From: Hirudinaria manillensis | Lineage: Eukaryota; Annelida; Clitellata; Hirudinida; Hirudinidae | DNA: 64,000 bases | Direction of reading: 5' to 3' | Assembly: GCA_034509925.1 (NCBI GenBank) | Contig: CM067530.1 | Location: 7,814,001 to 7,878,000, forward strand | In this document: positions 13,501 through 26,200 of the stretch, piece after piece | Position numbering within the stretch: position 1 is the stretch's first letter | Layout of the letters: the number at the start of each line of letters is the position of its first letter | The notes under the pieces: model-generated | Told to the model about the DNA's origin: nothing | Seen by the model: only the letters and a program-made list of their open reading frames with translations | The model's database searches: none | Made by a program: the position numbers and the translations under genes

Positions 13501-13962
13501 ATTTTCATTAAACAAAATTTAAACCTGTTTCTAAACGTTTGGATTTACAAACTGCTCTCGTTATGAAAATACAAACAGATATTTACCGACTAAGTTACCA
13601 TCATGTGTACCAACCAATTTGAAGATTTGAAGAAGTAGGAGGAGCCAAGAAAGCTTCAAACCGACCGAAGTTGTAGGACCCTTCGAAAAAAAAAGTTTAG
13701 CAACATTTTCATGTATAATTTAATTTCTTGAATATTTAATAATATTCCAAACAAAGTGAATTATGGCAATTAAAAGTACATCCTTTGTTAGATATTAATC
13801 AACCCTATGCAATTGCCATTTTTATTTCAATAGCATATCCTTCTATCGCCAAGTAAAACAAATCAGAATACAATTATAATTGCCATATAATTAATTAATT
13901 CTCGGTAAACTTCTAATAAATAATGCGCTAATAATAATAATGTGATCCAGAAAATTTACCAT
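4072..13962 (-). CDS. Secreted protein with three ADF-H-like modules and a Gly/His-rich micro-exon tail (middle cluster gene)
   Basis: I trace 33 coding exons with GT-AG junctions and unbroken frame, giving about 711 residues. Exon 1 (13960-13962) is the ATG alone. Exon 2 (13615-13680) encodes the leader MGPTTSVGLKLSWLLLLLQ. Globular exons follow: 13330-13465, 13147-13264, 12753-12963, 12554-12680, 12204-12333, 11890-12127, 11764-11826, 11583-11703, 11265-11376 and 10872-11067. These give three ADF-H-like modules, with an Asp-run linker (11764-11826) before the third. Twenty-one micro-exons from 10557 down to 4072 then encode a tail of about 204 residues rich in Gly, His, Lys, Phe and Tyr, ending GHGGHRH-stop. 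Within modules the introns are phase 1 then 2; all other introns are phase 0. I infer an extracellular matrix, adhesive or mineral-binding protein; this is unproven. Confidence 0.78.
10872..11826 (-). other. Middle gene, Asp-run linker plus ADF-H-like module 3 (lysine type)
   Basis: The linker exon 11764-11826 reads GEELDTDTDT and then ten Asp and a Leu. Module exons are 11583-11703, 11265-11376 and 10872-11067. Motifs are KRYLLLKWSPDKKLLVDK, AGEGRYALYY, LILIVW and the basic helix FLYRKGYKKLKKLLKK. The 112-bp central exon matches module 15 of the large gene (other lysine modules have 106 bp), suggesting these two are closest relatives. Confidence 0.68.
11890..12680 (-). other. Middle gene, ADF-H-like module 2 (STADK type)
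   Basis: Exons 12554-12680 (127 bp), 12204-12333 (130 bp) and 11890-12127 (238 bp). It contains KRYVVFKFSDDFSTVVLDK, VRVVLYYLPVV, LLLILW and then APSTADKTLVKKYLSKLK. The 127+130 bp exon pair is identical in length to modules 2-4 of the large gene. The last exon is extended by a Pro/Val/Glu-rich linker. Confidence 0.68.
12753..13465 (-). other. Middle gene, ADF-H-like module 1 (N-terminal type)
   Basis: Exons 13330-13465, 13147-13264 and 12753-12963. Key stretches are KHYAVFKVSKDLSTVSF, DFTDLTKDLVASK, QELVVLVW and DVWLAVVTDSESDLNF. It is colinear with module 1 of both neighbouring genes, including the 136-bp first exon (shared with the large gene) and the 211-bp last exon (shared with the third gene). 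The helix after the W is not lysine-rich. Confidence 0.68.
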
Positions 13963-13998
13963 TTTGGTCAGCCAACTATTGAAAGCCTTAAGTAGAGG

Positions 13999-14006
13999 TT
14001 TATATA
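13999..14006 (-). promoter_or_regulatory. TATA box of the middle cluster gene
   Basis: Minus-strand TATATAAA ends 37 bp before the ATG at 13962, implying a 5' leader of only about ten bases. Confidence 0.65.
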
Positions 14007-16756
14007 GATTTTGGTAAAGGCTCGATGTAAAAAAGACTTTGCCCTGGTCTGTACCAGTTGGAGACAATGCGTCTCACGTATCACATTTCGTCTGACAATC
14101 AATTTTAAATTTATGGCATGATAAGGGGAAGCTGGTGGCAAGTTTATGTTTGAGTTAAAAATGATTTTAATTATAACAATTTATAAACTAAATTACAATA
14201 AAGTGATAAAATTATTAAGTGTAGGTTTATTAAGTACAAGTAAAATTAGTAAGTACAACCTAGAATCTTATTCATTTTAATATGTGAAATATAATCAAAG
14301 GATCATATTTAGCTTAAAAGCCTAAAGAACACTGAAGTTGTATTAGGCACAGACTGTAGAATATAATATTATGTATTATAATTATATCTTCAAGTATAAA
14401 TAATATCAACATAACTTTGGAATTGAAACAGTTGTATACAATTCTTTCAACATTCTTTACTATTAATCAATAATATCCTGCAGCAACATCAAATTTATGT
14501 AATGGCTATGTTTCTTTAATTCAATTTTAATCAATTTTGCTTTAATTTTTCTCAGGCAATTAATTTTTACCAGGGTGTATTCTACAACGGCACTAAAGTT
14601 TATGAAATTTCATTCATCGAAATAAAAAAAAACTGAAAAATATAAAACCAAATATGAGTCAAACGAGTTGAAATCGGATCAGACATGTGACTCCGCTGAG
14701 CTTTAAGTTGTGAAAATTTAATTTGTAAAATTATTTTTCTATTCTTAGAAAATAAATGGAGAATTCTAACATTTTTCAATCGATGGGGAGGACGATAAAA
14801 TATTTTAATGACAGCTTCGAGGAGGCAAAATAAAAATTTTAGGCCTTTTTGTTTTAAGATATGCAACATGTTGTACCATTTTTCTATCTTTTTTGACAAT
14901 TCAATGTAAATCTATAAATTTCATCAACCGCTGGCAACAGCAGTTACATGCAATTATAAAGGCAATAATTAATTAATTTTTATCTTTCACTAATTTAATA
15001 TTAATTTACTTTTTAAATAATTGATTGAAATGTCGCTTGGGATATACATTTATTTGATATGTATTTACTGCCTGTTTTAGCAAAACATTTATAACCATTA
15101 ATTTTTCCAAATCCACAATCAGGGTTAGGGTTAGGGTTAAGTGTGAAAATTTCATTTATAAAACTATTTTCATAATCGCTTTATTTACTCTTTTAATAGA
15201 TTTACTGAAAATCCTTTTAATGGTTTTTATAAATGTTCTTAAAGACAATCGGACGCACCTTTCAGGTATGAATCTATTCTGGTTAAACCTGTCAACAATG
15301 AATTAGATTCACTTGATCTCCAAGCAATCAATGAGAAGGTGATAAACACATAGAGTTGGCTTTCTATTCAAATCTTTTCTCCGCTTTATCCTCTCATCCC
15401 TAACAACTCCAAACATCACTACCGATAATTACAGCTTTTGCAATTCTAATCATCAGAAACTTTCTGTAAAAATATGATTTAAATTAAAATTATTTCATCT
15501 TCAAGGATACTTGAAAGTGATTTTGTTCAACTCGGAATACTGGTATATTTTTCAGAGCATATCAAATTATTAGCTAGTCGTTGTTTGCTGATATATAGAA
15601 AGAAAGTTTGCAAATTGTTCACAGCCTACAGTAGTACATGCTAAAGCTTTCAGCAAGATATGTTCATTTCTCAGTTACCTACTAAAAATAATGTATAAAA
15701 TATATTCTCTAACTCTGTAGACCTTTGTCGCAAAATTCAAAGAAGCTTTTCTGTTTTCTTACAGTCAAGTCGTAATAACCTCCTCCTTTTTGTCTCTTAG
15801 CGGAAAATGCAAATTTTTAAAATTAATTTTTAATTAAAAAAGGCATAATTCAACAAATTTCTTCATTAAGCTCTGCTGGCAAGGTGGAGATTTTGGATTA
15901 TAAGAAATTATTTGTTGACATCAGCATGAATGTGTATATTTTCCCTTGCTCTCTTCCAGGTACTCTCTTGGAAAACTCAAAGGATAAATATGAATTAAGA
16001 AAATATTTATTATTAAATATAAATATTATAATTGTTTTTGTTGAGAACTCGCGAATTCTTTTTCTAACTTTTGTCTCTTTGTATTCGCCTACAAGTTGTT
16101 CAAGTTTAGAGTAGTTGCTGTGATCAATTTATTTATCGATTGGAATAAAATTTTTCGAATTAAAGATTTAAATATTTATTAAAGGAATTAAAAGAATTAA
16201 ATATTGTAGTTTATTTTAATGGCATTAAAATTTCATAAAACCTTTAACTACTTTCTCAAACAGAATTAATGAGGGTTTTATTTGTTTTCTTCAATCCTTG
16301 GTGATTTTAAGTCTAGGATATTCCCTTATTTAATATTTTATATAATTTATATTTTATATATTTATAAATATATTAATTATTGCCTTTTCAAGGCAATGGG
16401 GAATCTATAGAATAGAATCTAGAGATAGAACTAGAAAATCCTTTTTAGTTTCACATTCCTTTGTTGTAGTTTTCGAAAACAATTATTGGAATACCCAAGT
16501 TTAGACTAAACGTTTGGTCTCCGTTTTGATACCTTGCTCCCTTTTATACATTACCCCCTATATTCCTACGAATGTCTGGCAAAAAAAATCGTCCTAATAT
16601 TAAATAGATACACGGGTATAATTTAAGATTGCAACTTTATTTGAGAAAATGTGATCATTCCATTTAACGAAGTCAATTTTTCAAAAACAAAAGTAAGATT
16701 AATAAATTTATTTATTTATTCATTCATTAATTCTTTAGAGTGGATCTAGTGGTTCC
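14007..16756. other. Intergenic, AT-rich, between the large and middle cluster genes
   Basis: I see no supportable gene. Short ORFs here are AT-rich and lack family motifs. AATAAA motifs on the minus strand near 16,700-16,720 could terminate the large gene. Confidence 0.5.
15122..15139 (+). repeat. Short TTAGGG-type telomere-like repeat
   Basis: Three consecutive GGGTTA units. Too short to be a telomere; it may be a chance or interstitial repeat. Confidence 0.5.
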
Positions 16757-17291
16757 TTACTGACGGAAAAGTTGCCAGGCCTGTATTTAAAATAAAATTA
16801 ATTATAAAAAGAATGGCACGAGTTGTATTAGTAAAGGAATCATACTCCTTTATCTCCAACAGATTGCTTCTCCTGGAAGGTGGTCTAAAAGTTAAATTTT
16901 AAGATTTTGTATAATTATAAGAAAGATTTAATTCAGATTATTTTTTTATATATCGATTCAATGTGCAGGAATGTTTGTGTTCTTAATTTACCCATCCGCT
17001 CTGACTTGTTCGAGTCTAGAAATCAAAGAAAGTAAAATATTACTAACAAAGAACAAATTTAATAAACTTACAATTAACTTCCTAATATCTCTTAAATTAA
17101 TTTAATTCATTAAATAGTAAATAGTAATTTAAATAGTAAATAAAATTAAATTTATTCATCGCCAGAAAAAGTAGCAGCGGTCACCGTTTAAATATATTCA
17201 AATTTTAAGGATATATTTTTTAAAAAAAGCTGAAAATAAAAATTAAACTTGCCTTAGGAAGCTTTGCATCGCTATCAGAATGTTCCAAATT
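16757..17291 (-). other. Large gene, C-terminal tail exons
   Basis: Four small phase-0 exons: 17253-17291 (NLEHSDSDAKLPK), 16992-17015 (TRTSQSGW), 16846-16884 (TTFQEKQSVGDKG) and 16757-16780 (AWQLFRQ-stop). The donor of the first is GCAAGT, a GC-AG intron. The others are GT-AG. These exons are on the far side of the Gypsy insertion, so they reach the mRNA only if the 5.9-kb intron is spliced. Confidence 0.6.
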
Positions 17292-20200
17292 CTAGAGGAA
17301 AAAGATATTTTACCGATTTTTAAATGAATTTATTTCGTTAATTGTAATAAGGCTTAAATATTGTAAGATGGATTTAATGCCATTAAAAGTTTTGCGGTGG
17401 TAACTAATATACACTTATAAATTCCTACCATTTGGTAGTTAAAAAAACTTATTTTTAAGAAAATCTACAAAGAAATAAATACAATGAACAATATCGTCTA
17501 TCGAGTGGAATGACAATTTAAAACTATTGTTGTAACCCGGGGTCTGATGAATTAATTAACGTAAGGATATCTTTATTGGATTTAACTAATGGCAAATACG
17601 GCTGGACGATTTGGTCGATTGCTTGTCCCGACGGAACTGCCTAATGACCCGAATCGCTAGATACGACTTTGAAATAAAAGATCCTGAATATTAACTAAAC
17701 TTAATTAATTAATTATTTAATTAATTAATTAATGTCAGGGATCCAACATTGCCCCCTCCTTAAATCTGTTCGTCCCGAACAGGCTGTTCTGTTTCTCCGT
17801 GATATTTTGCTAATCGATTGCTGTGGACCACTTTCATTCTAGTCCTTGCTGATTTCTGTATGCGGTATACCACGTCGTTTATTTTCTTTATGATTCGGTA
17901 TGGTCCTTCCCAATCTTTTTGTAACTTTGGCGACTTCCCTTTTTTTCGTTGGGGGTTGTATAGCCAGACTAGTTCATTTTCTTTAAAGCTTATATCATTG
18001 GCTTGCCTATCGTATCTCGCTTTGGCTTGATCGCTATTAACACTAATATTTTTCCGGGCAACCTGGTGTGTATCGGCCAATGTATTTCTTAGGCTTGAAA
18101 CGTAGTCACATGCCGACTTAGGTTCCTCTGCTCTTCCGAACATCATATCGGCAGGAAGACGGATCTCCCTCCCGAATGTCATTTTCGATGGACTGATTCC
18201 TGTCGTTTTATGCACGGCTGTCCGGTAGGCCATAAGGAAAAGTGGCAGGTATCTGTCCCAGTCATCTTGCTGTTCACTTACCATTTTTGACAAATACTGT
18301 TCCATGGTCCTGTTAAATCTCTCGACCATACCGTCCGATTGCGGATGCAATGCAGTGGTTCTTGTCTTATGGATTCCAAGGTTTTCGCATAGCTCTTGAA
18401 ATATTTTCGACTCGAAATTCCTTCCTTGGTCCGAATGTAACTCTAATGGCACCCCGAATCGACTAATCCAATTATTTACGAGAGCATCAGCTACATTTTC
18501 CGCCTCCTGATTTGGCAGTGCAAACGCTTCGGTCCATTTGGTGAAGTAATCGCTGATCACTAATATGTACCGATTTCCCTTCTTTGATGCAGGGAATGGT
18601 CCGGCAATATCCAAAGCTATTCTTTCAAAAGGTACTCCCACATTATAGGGTTGCATTAGACCTTTAGTCTTCTTTTGAGGACCTTTACTGGTTGCGCAAT
18701 TATTGCAATTTCTACACCACTCCTCAACGTCTTGTTTGTAGTGCAACCAATAAAACCTCTCCCTCACCTTCCTGATGGTTTTATTCACTCCTAGGTGTCC
18801 ACCTGAGGTTCCGTTATGGAATTCTTGTAACACCTCAGAGACGCAAGATCTCGGAAGTACTATTTGAAGGTGATAGTCGGTGCCATCCTCTGTTTCCCAC
18901 TTCCTATGTAGGAGTCCATTACTAATTCTCAAGGAATCCCACTGTGCCCAATAGGACTTAGTAACTTCTCCGTGCTCCGCTATCTGTTGCCAATCTGGTT
19001 TCACCCCGGCCTCCATCCACTGTAGTATGGGTGCAAGTGCTTCGTCTCTTAATTGTAGATCTCGTAACCCGCTTTCTGTCCAGGGTTCGGGAACCGTGAT
19101 ACGAATTTGTCGACATTCTTCGGTCTCCTGTTTTTTCTCTGCGTTGTTGCAGTGCCTGCAGTTAAGTTGACAAGGACGTCGTGATAGCGTATCAGCGTTG
19201 TTGTGTATTTGACCTCTCCTGTGTTCAATATTGAACTGAAAACCCTGTAGTCTTTCAATCCACCTCGCCATTTGACCTTCTGGGTTCTTAAAGTTTAACA
19301 GCCACCTCAGAGAGGCGTGATCCGTTCTTAGCAAAAACGGCTGGCCCAAAAGATATTTCTGGAAGTGTTTCATGGATTCTACTGCTGCTAATAATTCTCT
19401 CCTGGTTACGCAATAGTTTCTTTCCGCTTTGGACAGTGAACGGCTATAGAATGCTAGAACCTTTTCTTCGTTTTCAACCTGCTGGGAAAGAACTGCCCCG
19501 ATTCCACAGTTACTGGCATCTGTATCGAGGATAAAAGGTAATCCGGGAATAGGATATGCCAGGATCGGTGCCGTTGTCATAGCTTCTTTCAGATTATTAA
19601 ATGCTTTCTCACAGCTGCCGTTCCAGATAAATGGCTTGCCTTTTACAGTAAGCTCATGAAGGCTTTTTGCGATGTTTGAAAAGTTGGCAATAAATCGTCT
19701 GTAATAGGTACAAAGTCCTAAGAAGCTTTGAAGTTCTTGGATATTTTTGGGTACGGGCCAATTTTTCACTACATCGACTTTATCTGGATCTGTACTAACA
19801 CCTTCAGAAGACACGATATGGCCAAGGTATTTGACTTCTTTTTTAAAGAGTGAGCATTTCTTTGGACTCAGTTTCATGCCTGCCTCTCTAATCCTACTAA
19901 ACACTTCTCGGAGGTTGTCTAAATGTTCTCCAAATGTTTTTCCGACAACAATTATGTCATCTAAATATACCAGGCATACTTTCCAGTTGAGTCCCCTTAG
20001 TATGTGTTCCATTAATCTTTCAAACGTCGCGGGGGCATTGCATAGCCCGAACGGCATGACAGTGAATTGCCATAATCCTTCACCTGTCGAGAAGGCCGTT
20101 TTTTCTCTGTCGTCAGGATGTAACTCCACCTGCCAGTAACCACTTTTGAGATCTAACGTGGAAAAAATTTTTGATCCCGAGAGAGTGTCTAAAGTATCAT

Positions 20201-23200
20201 CGATTCTAGGTAAGGGGTAGCTGTCTTTAAGTGTCATTTCGTTCAGCTTTCTATAGTCGACACAAAAACGAAGTGATCCATCTTTCTTTTTAACGAGTAC
20301 CACTGGTGAGCTCCAGGGGCTATTTGACGGTTCAATAACCCCTTGGTCTTGCATTTCTTTTATCATTTCCTTGGCGTTTGCTCTTGTAGCTAACGGAAGT
20401 GGACGGGGGTTTTGTCGAATGGGTTTAGCACCGGCCGTATTTATTTGATGTTGCACGAGGTTAGTCCTACCCAAAGGGCTGTCTTGTTCAGCCATTATAT
20501 CCTGAAATTCGCTAAGCAGCTTTTCCGCTTGTTGATAATCTTCTTTTTGTAGGGTTTTGTTTAAATCTTTCAGGAGATTGTCCACCAATGGTTTAGGCAT
20601 GGCATCCCTTTTTATATGCTTATTTCCACTTCCATCTAATGTTAATATGTGTTCTAGGTTCCTGCAAAGTGCGATAGGTGTTCCTGCTTTGATCTGTTGT
20701 TCCTGGTCAGATAGATTCATTACCCTCAGTGGAACTCTGCCGGTGTTTAGCTTGACTAGTGCTCGTCCTATTAGTAGTCCTTGGCCAATGCCCGATTGAT
20801 CTTCGACTGCTCCTATACCAAATTTTGTGTGGTCGCCCTCTAGCCCGCCCCAAATTAAACTTTCCGACTGTGCTGGGATGGTCTCGTCCTGCAATACTTT
20901 TACAAATGTGTCTTTAATTTCTGTACCTCCGTAATTTAAAGGAATCTCCATCGTTCCTTGTTGAAGGGTACCGCCCTTCATGTCAATGGAAATTCCATAG
21001 CGTCGCATGAAATCCAATCCCAGTATACATTCATCTGTTATATTGGCTATCATAAATTCCTGTTCGAATGACTTGCCTCCTAAATCCACTGTAATAGTTG
21101 TGGTTCCTTGAACTGGCACTAATTCTCCGGTGGCTGTTTTTAGCTTGTAGTTGTTGGTCGTTACTTTACTGTTTCCTGCCAGCTTTGGTTGGACAATAGA
21201 TGTAGATGCCCCTGTGTCTATTACAAGATTATATTCCTTCCCTCCAATTTTTCCTTTAACCTCTAGTGATGATCCTTTTCCCAATGCCGTAACGTGAAAG
21301 ACGAGTGGGGCATTTCGAGTTTGCTGAAACGATCTTTGCCCCTTAAAATCAGAAGCTTCAGGTTTTTCTGATTTATAGGGCTCTCTCCAGTACTGCTGTT
21401 TTTTGGAGAAGGTCGTTCTACATTCTCGGGCTAAATGGCCTGGCTTGTTACACCTGAAGCACCTTGGTCTTCTATCTATTTCCTGGAATCTTAAGTTTCT
21501 TGGGGGCTTGCTGAAGTCATTGATTTGTCGGGCTATTTTTTTAATCATCTCTCTGTCTTTGTCATTATCTTTATCTTTCTCCTTGCCTCTGTTTTCCTGA
21601 GCTTCAATTTTCTTTACATTCAAGCTTTTTTGGATTGCGGCTCTTGCCGCTTCTATGGAGATTGCAAACGCCAATGCTTCATGGCTGGCCTTTATTCCAT
21701 GAATTTTTAGTGCCATTTTGGTTTCCGCATCCCTTATCCCATCAACGAAGGCGTCAGTTACAATGTTTTCAATGAAATCTGTTGACTGTCCTGGATGGGC
21801 TAAGTATGCGAGCCTTCTGACATCAGCCTCTAATTCTTGGAGTGATTCGCCCTGTTTTTGCGTACGATTTTTCAATTCGTTTTTATGTACTTCCAGCATG
21901 TGGCCATTCCCAAATCTTCTTTCCATTGCTTCTGCTATTTACAGTGGAGCATTGTTTGCAAAAGCTCGGCTGCCCTTCCTCGCAGTACCATTATCAGCTC
22001 TGTTGCTTTTTCCTCTTCGGTCCACTTGTTGCGTTCAGCGGCAGTTTCAAACTGATGTCTGAACACTGCCCATGGCCCTTGTCCGTCGAATAATGGTGGT
22101 CTTGTCGTTTTCTCTCTTCCATATGTCTCTGTTTTCGATTCATTGTATTTTTTAAACTTCTCTATTTCCATCCTCTGCTCTTCTTTTAGTGCATCTAATT
22201 CTGCTTTAACCTTTCTCAGGTCGGCCATCTCCTTGGATGATCTGAGGTTGGCTACGTCCGTTTTTACCTCTTCCCGCAGAGCATCCATGGATGTCTGGAA
22301 TTTGGCTGCATCAGTTTTTACCTCTTCCCGCAGAACATCCATGGATGTCTGGAATTTGGCTACGTCTGTTTTTACCTGCTCCTGTAAAACATCCATGGCT
22401 ACCTGGAAGTTGGCTATATCGGATTTCACATCTGACCGCAAAGTATCCATGCCGCAAATCAATTCTGACCGCAAAACATCTATGCCGCAAGTCATATCTG
22501 ACCGTAAAACATTATTGTCTGACCGCAAAGCATCCAGGGCCTTATTGTTGGCTTCTATAGCAGTCTGAAGGGCTTCCCATTGTTTTTCTTTTTGAGCCCC
22601 AAATTCATACTCCGACGGATCGTGATTATTTTCCAAAAGCCATTCCTCGAGCCGTCCTTGTAGTTCGGCTTTTAGGCCAGTTGCATCCAGGCCTCGATTC
22701 CTTAGTTCTCGTCTCAAATCGGGAACGCGCAAATCGTCCAGTATCTTAGGTCCCATTTCTGTCGTTAAAACTCGCTGTTTTACCTCTAGTGAATCGATAT
22801 CCCTTTACGACGTTAAATCCCACTCCTGACACCAATGTTGTAACCCGGGGTCTGATGAATTAATTAACGTAAGGATATCTTTATTGGATTTAACTAATGG
22901 CAAATACGGCTGGACGATTTGGTCGATTGCTTGTCCCGACGGAACTGCCTAATGACCCGAATCGCTAGATACGACTTTGAAATAAAAGATCCTGAATATT
23001 AACTAAACTTAATTAATTAATTATTTAATTAATTAATTAATGTCAGGGATCCAACACTATCATAACATTAATTTAAACGATTAATAACGTTTGTCTTAAA
23101 ATTATGAATTGTTGGATATAATTTGATCAATAAACATCTGAAGGCTGCACTTTGGTTCTTACCAGTGTCTGCCACCCCTGGCCTGAAAAGAATGAGCCAA

Positions 23201-26200
23201 AGTCAAGGCCACTGAGTGACTTGAGGATCGCACTGAGATTCAGTTCAGATACATTTTGAAGGATCACGTAAGAGAAACTTCTCTTGAGCAATTTTTTAAC
23301 TTTCTTAAACTTTCTCTTATACAAAGTCTGCTGCTTTTGAGGGGCATCTGCCGGGACCCTGAATTTTGAAATTTCGTTATGGATTTTAGGCCATAATTGT
23401 TTCAGGATTAAAATATGTAAACAGTTCCAAAATATTTTTCATCATATCATCGTTTCTAACAAACCGAGCTGCAAGGAAATGTGGTATTTGCTAATAAATG
23501 AATGTTTACAAGTCACGCTTACCATACCAAGATAACCAGCTTATTTTTGTCAGAATCGTGATAGAAGGCATATCTTCCTTCTCCAGCTTTCTGGGCTGCC
23601 ACGAGGTCTTTCACCAAGTCATCAAAAGAGGCTCCTTAAAAGTATCGAAAGAAATTTATTGATTAATAGCTAAATAAAAATAAAAACTTTATTTTGTATT
23701 CCTTATCAACCTGCGGCCCCGGATTTATCGACAACGAGAGTGTTTGCTGCTGTCCATTTGGTTGTTATGTATTTTCGTTTCCCTGAATTAACTTCATCGA
23801 TGGCAGTTTCGGTGCTTGGGTCCAAATTAGCCTGGATTAAATTACATATGTTTTGATAAATTTAATTAAATAAATTAAATTTTATTCAATTTTTAATTAA
23901 ATAAAAGTTTAATATTTTGTTGACAAACATTTGGATAAAATTTTGGATGAAGCGGTGAAACCAATTTAAGATGATTTAAAAATTTACTTTCAATCTTGCA
24001 ATTAAAATTTTTATTCAAACCGGCTCGTTATCTTCTGGTCCTTCATCGCTATCTTCACCAAAGACAATCTACATTAAAAATTGTTTAAATAAATTATTAT
24101 TTATTTCTAAACCATCACAGTTTATCCAAAATTGAACAAGTGAAACACCATGATACTGAATTAAAAACTACGAGGAGCGTTTCATAAATGATTGATGAAT
24201 AAACTTACTGGCACTAATGTGATTCATGACATGTTGCAATAAACGTAGTAATTTAAACTAAAATGGAAAATTAAAGTTTAAATTGAAGATCACCTGTTGT
24301 TTCCACTCGAATTTTGAAACCCAGCTGCTGAAGTCGAAGGAACTTGCTGACTTGAACAGCGCATCGAGGTTCAGGTCAGCAACTTTGCTGGTTATGACGT
24401 AGAAGAAACTTTTCTTTAGCAACTTCTTCAGTTTTTTAAGTTTTCGTTTGTACAAAACTTTCTGTGCTTCCGGTACACTGGCTGGTGTCCTAAACAATTT
24501 CAGATTTGCTTTTGAAATGCGCTAAGAAATGCTATCGGACGGGTAATCGTATGTTTAGAGCATATCTAATCATTTTCGGAGCGATAGGTTATCACAACTA
24601 TGGACAAATATGCTTTAGAAATGAATGAAATTATAGGTATAAGCACTATTAAACCGACCATACGACGAGAAGTAATTTTCCTTTGTCGTTGTAAAAAGCA
24701 TATCTGCCTTCACCAGATTTCTCTGCAGCTACTAATTCTTTCACGAGGTCGTCGAATTTGGCATCTTCAATAGAAAAGCATTTGCGTAATTTAAACTGAT
24801 AAACGAAATAGATTTTTTATTAATATTTACCTGGCGCTCCAGTTTTATCAACAACGAGTGTGTTTGCTGGAGTCCACTTAAGAGTCACATATTTTTTCGT
24901 GCCCTTTTTCACGTCTTCCACTACTGAATCAACTTTGACATCAAGCTGAGCCTAAGCCAATATTTAAAGAAATAACAAACAAAAAACATTATCTCTATTC
25001 TCCGCCGATAAAAGATTTTAAAAATATTTAACTTTTCAAATACATTCTGATTCAATATTTTTTTTTATGTAAGTCCTCTTAAGTTTTCTTCTTATGTAAA
25101 GTAAATTCTAATAAAAATATGTGTTAATATTGACAAGCATCTACGAGTGAGCACATCAAACAAATTAATAGAAACTCACGGGTTCATCATCATCGCCTTC
25201 GTCCTCTTCACCCTATAATAACAGTATACGATTAGTTAATATTTGCGACCAAATTCACTTTTCACGGAAATCAATAAATCAGATAAATTTTCATTTCAAA
25301 GATTCACGATGAATGCAAGCATAGTTAAGTACATATCATATAAATATTAGACAAATATACATATAATGTAATATTAATATATAATAAACTCACTCCAAAT
25401 TTCTTGACTTGTTTCAACAACCAGGAAGAAAAATCAAAGCTCTTCGATTTTTTCAAAAGTTTGGTGAGTTCCAATTCAGGAACACTTTCGGCGACAACGT
25501 AAGCGAAGTTCTTCTTCAGCAGCTTCTTTACTTTGACCAATTTCTTTTTGTACAACACTTTTTGTTTATCAGGTAGGGTCGATGGAGCCCTATGCGAAAG
25601 TGAGTGTAGAATATTATGGGTTAACTTTAATTTTATCTTTCGGGCTCAAATGTATCCATAAATAAGACAATCAAGTTACTGCCTTTATGTTTCACTACCT
25701 CTAAACCAGTCCGCACTTGTATAGCGCTTCTCCCCGATGATGCGTGGGGTTTACGACACGACACATTGTGGCGGTCGTCATTACGATGGTATGCAGGAAC
25801 GTCAAGGCCACATTTTTAATTAACATGATCTCACCATACGACGAGAAGCAAATTTCCATTGTCGTTATAGAAAGCATATCTTCCTTCACCAGCCTTTTCT
25901 GCATCAACCAGATCTTTTACCAGATCGTCGAACTTTGCATCTTGAGAAATATTTTCAGTACGAGATTTTGACAGAATTACAATATTAAAATGTTTTATGA
26001 TTATTAATTACTTGGAGCTCCAGTCTTATCGACGACAAGAGTGTTTGTAGGAGTCCATTTTAGAGTCACATATTTCTTTGTTCCTTTTTTCACATCTTCC
26101 ACAACGGGATCTACTTTTGGATCTAGTTCAGCCTTAATAACGCAAAGATCAATTTTAAAAATAATAATGTGTTTAATTGAAATTAAAATAAAACAATAAA

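Larger units (their letters stand above)
17528..23056 (-). mobile_element. Gypsy-type LTR retrotransposon, nearly intact and young
   Basis: Two 221-bp LTRs that are identical as read flank a gag region and a long pol ORF. The insertion is bordered by a 4-bp direct duplication, CTAT, at 17524-17527 and 23057-23060. LTRs begin TGTTG and end CAACA. Internal order is protease, RT, RNase H, integrase, as in Ty3/Gypsy elements. No env ORF is present. It lies in an intron of the large ADF-H gene in sense orientation. The capsid coding region is interrupted. Confidence 0.95.

Noticed and set aside
14600..14899. 99-codon minus-strand ORF between the two cluster genes
   Set aside because: AT-rich, without motif, upstream intron structure or signal peptide.
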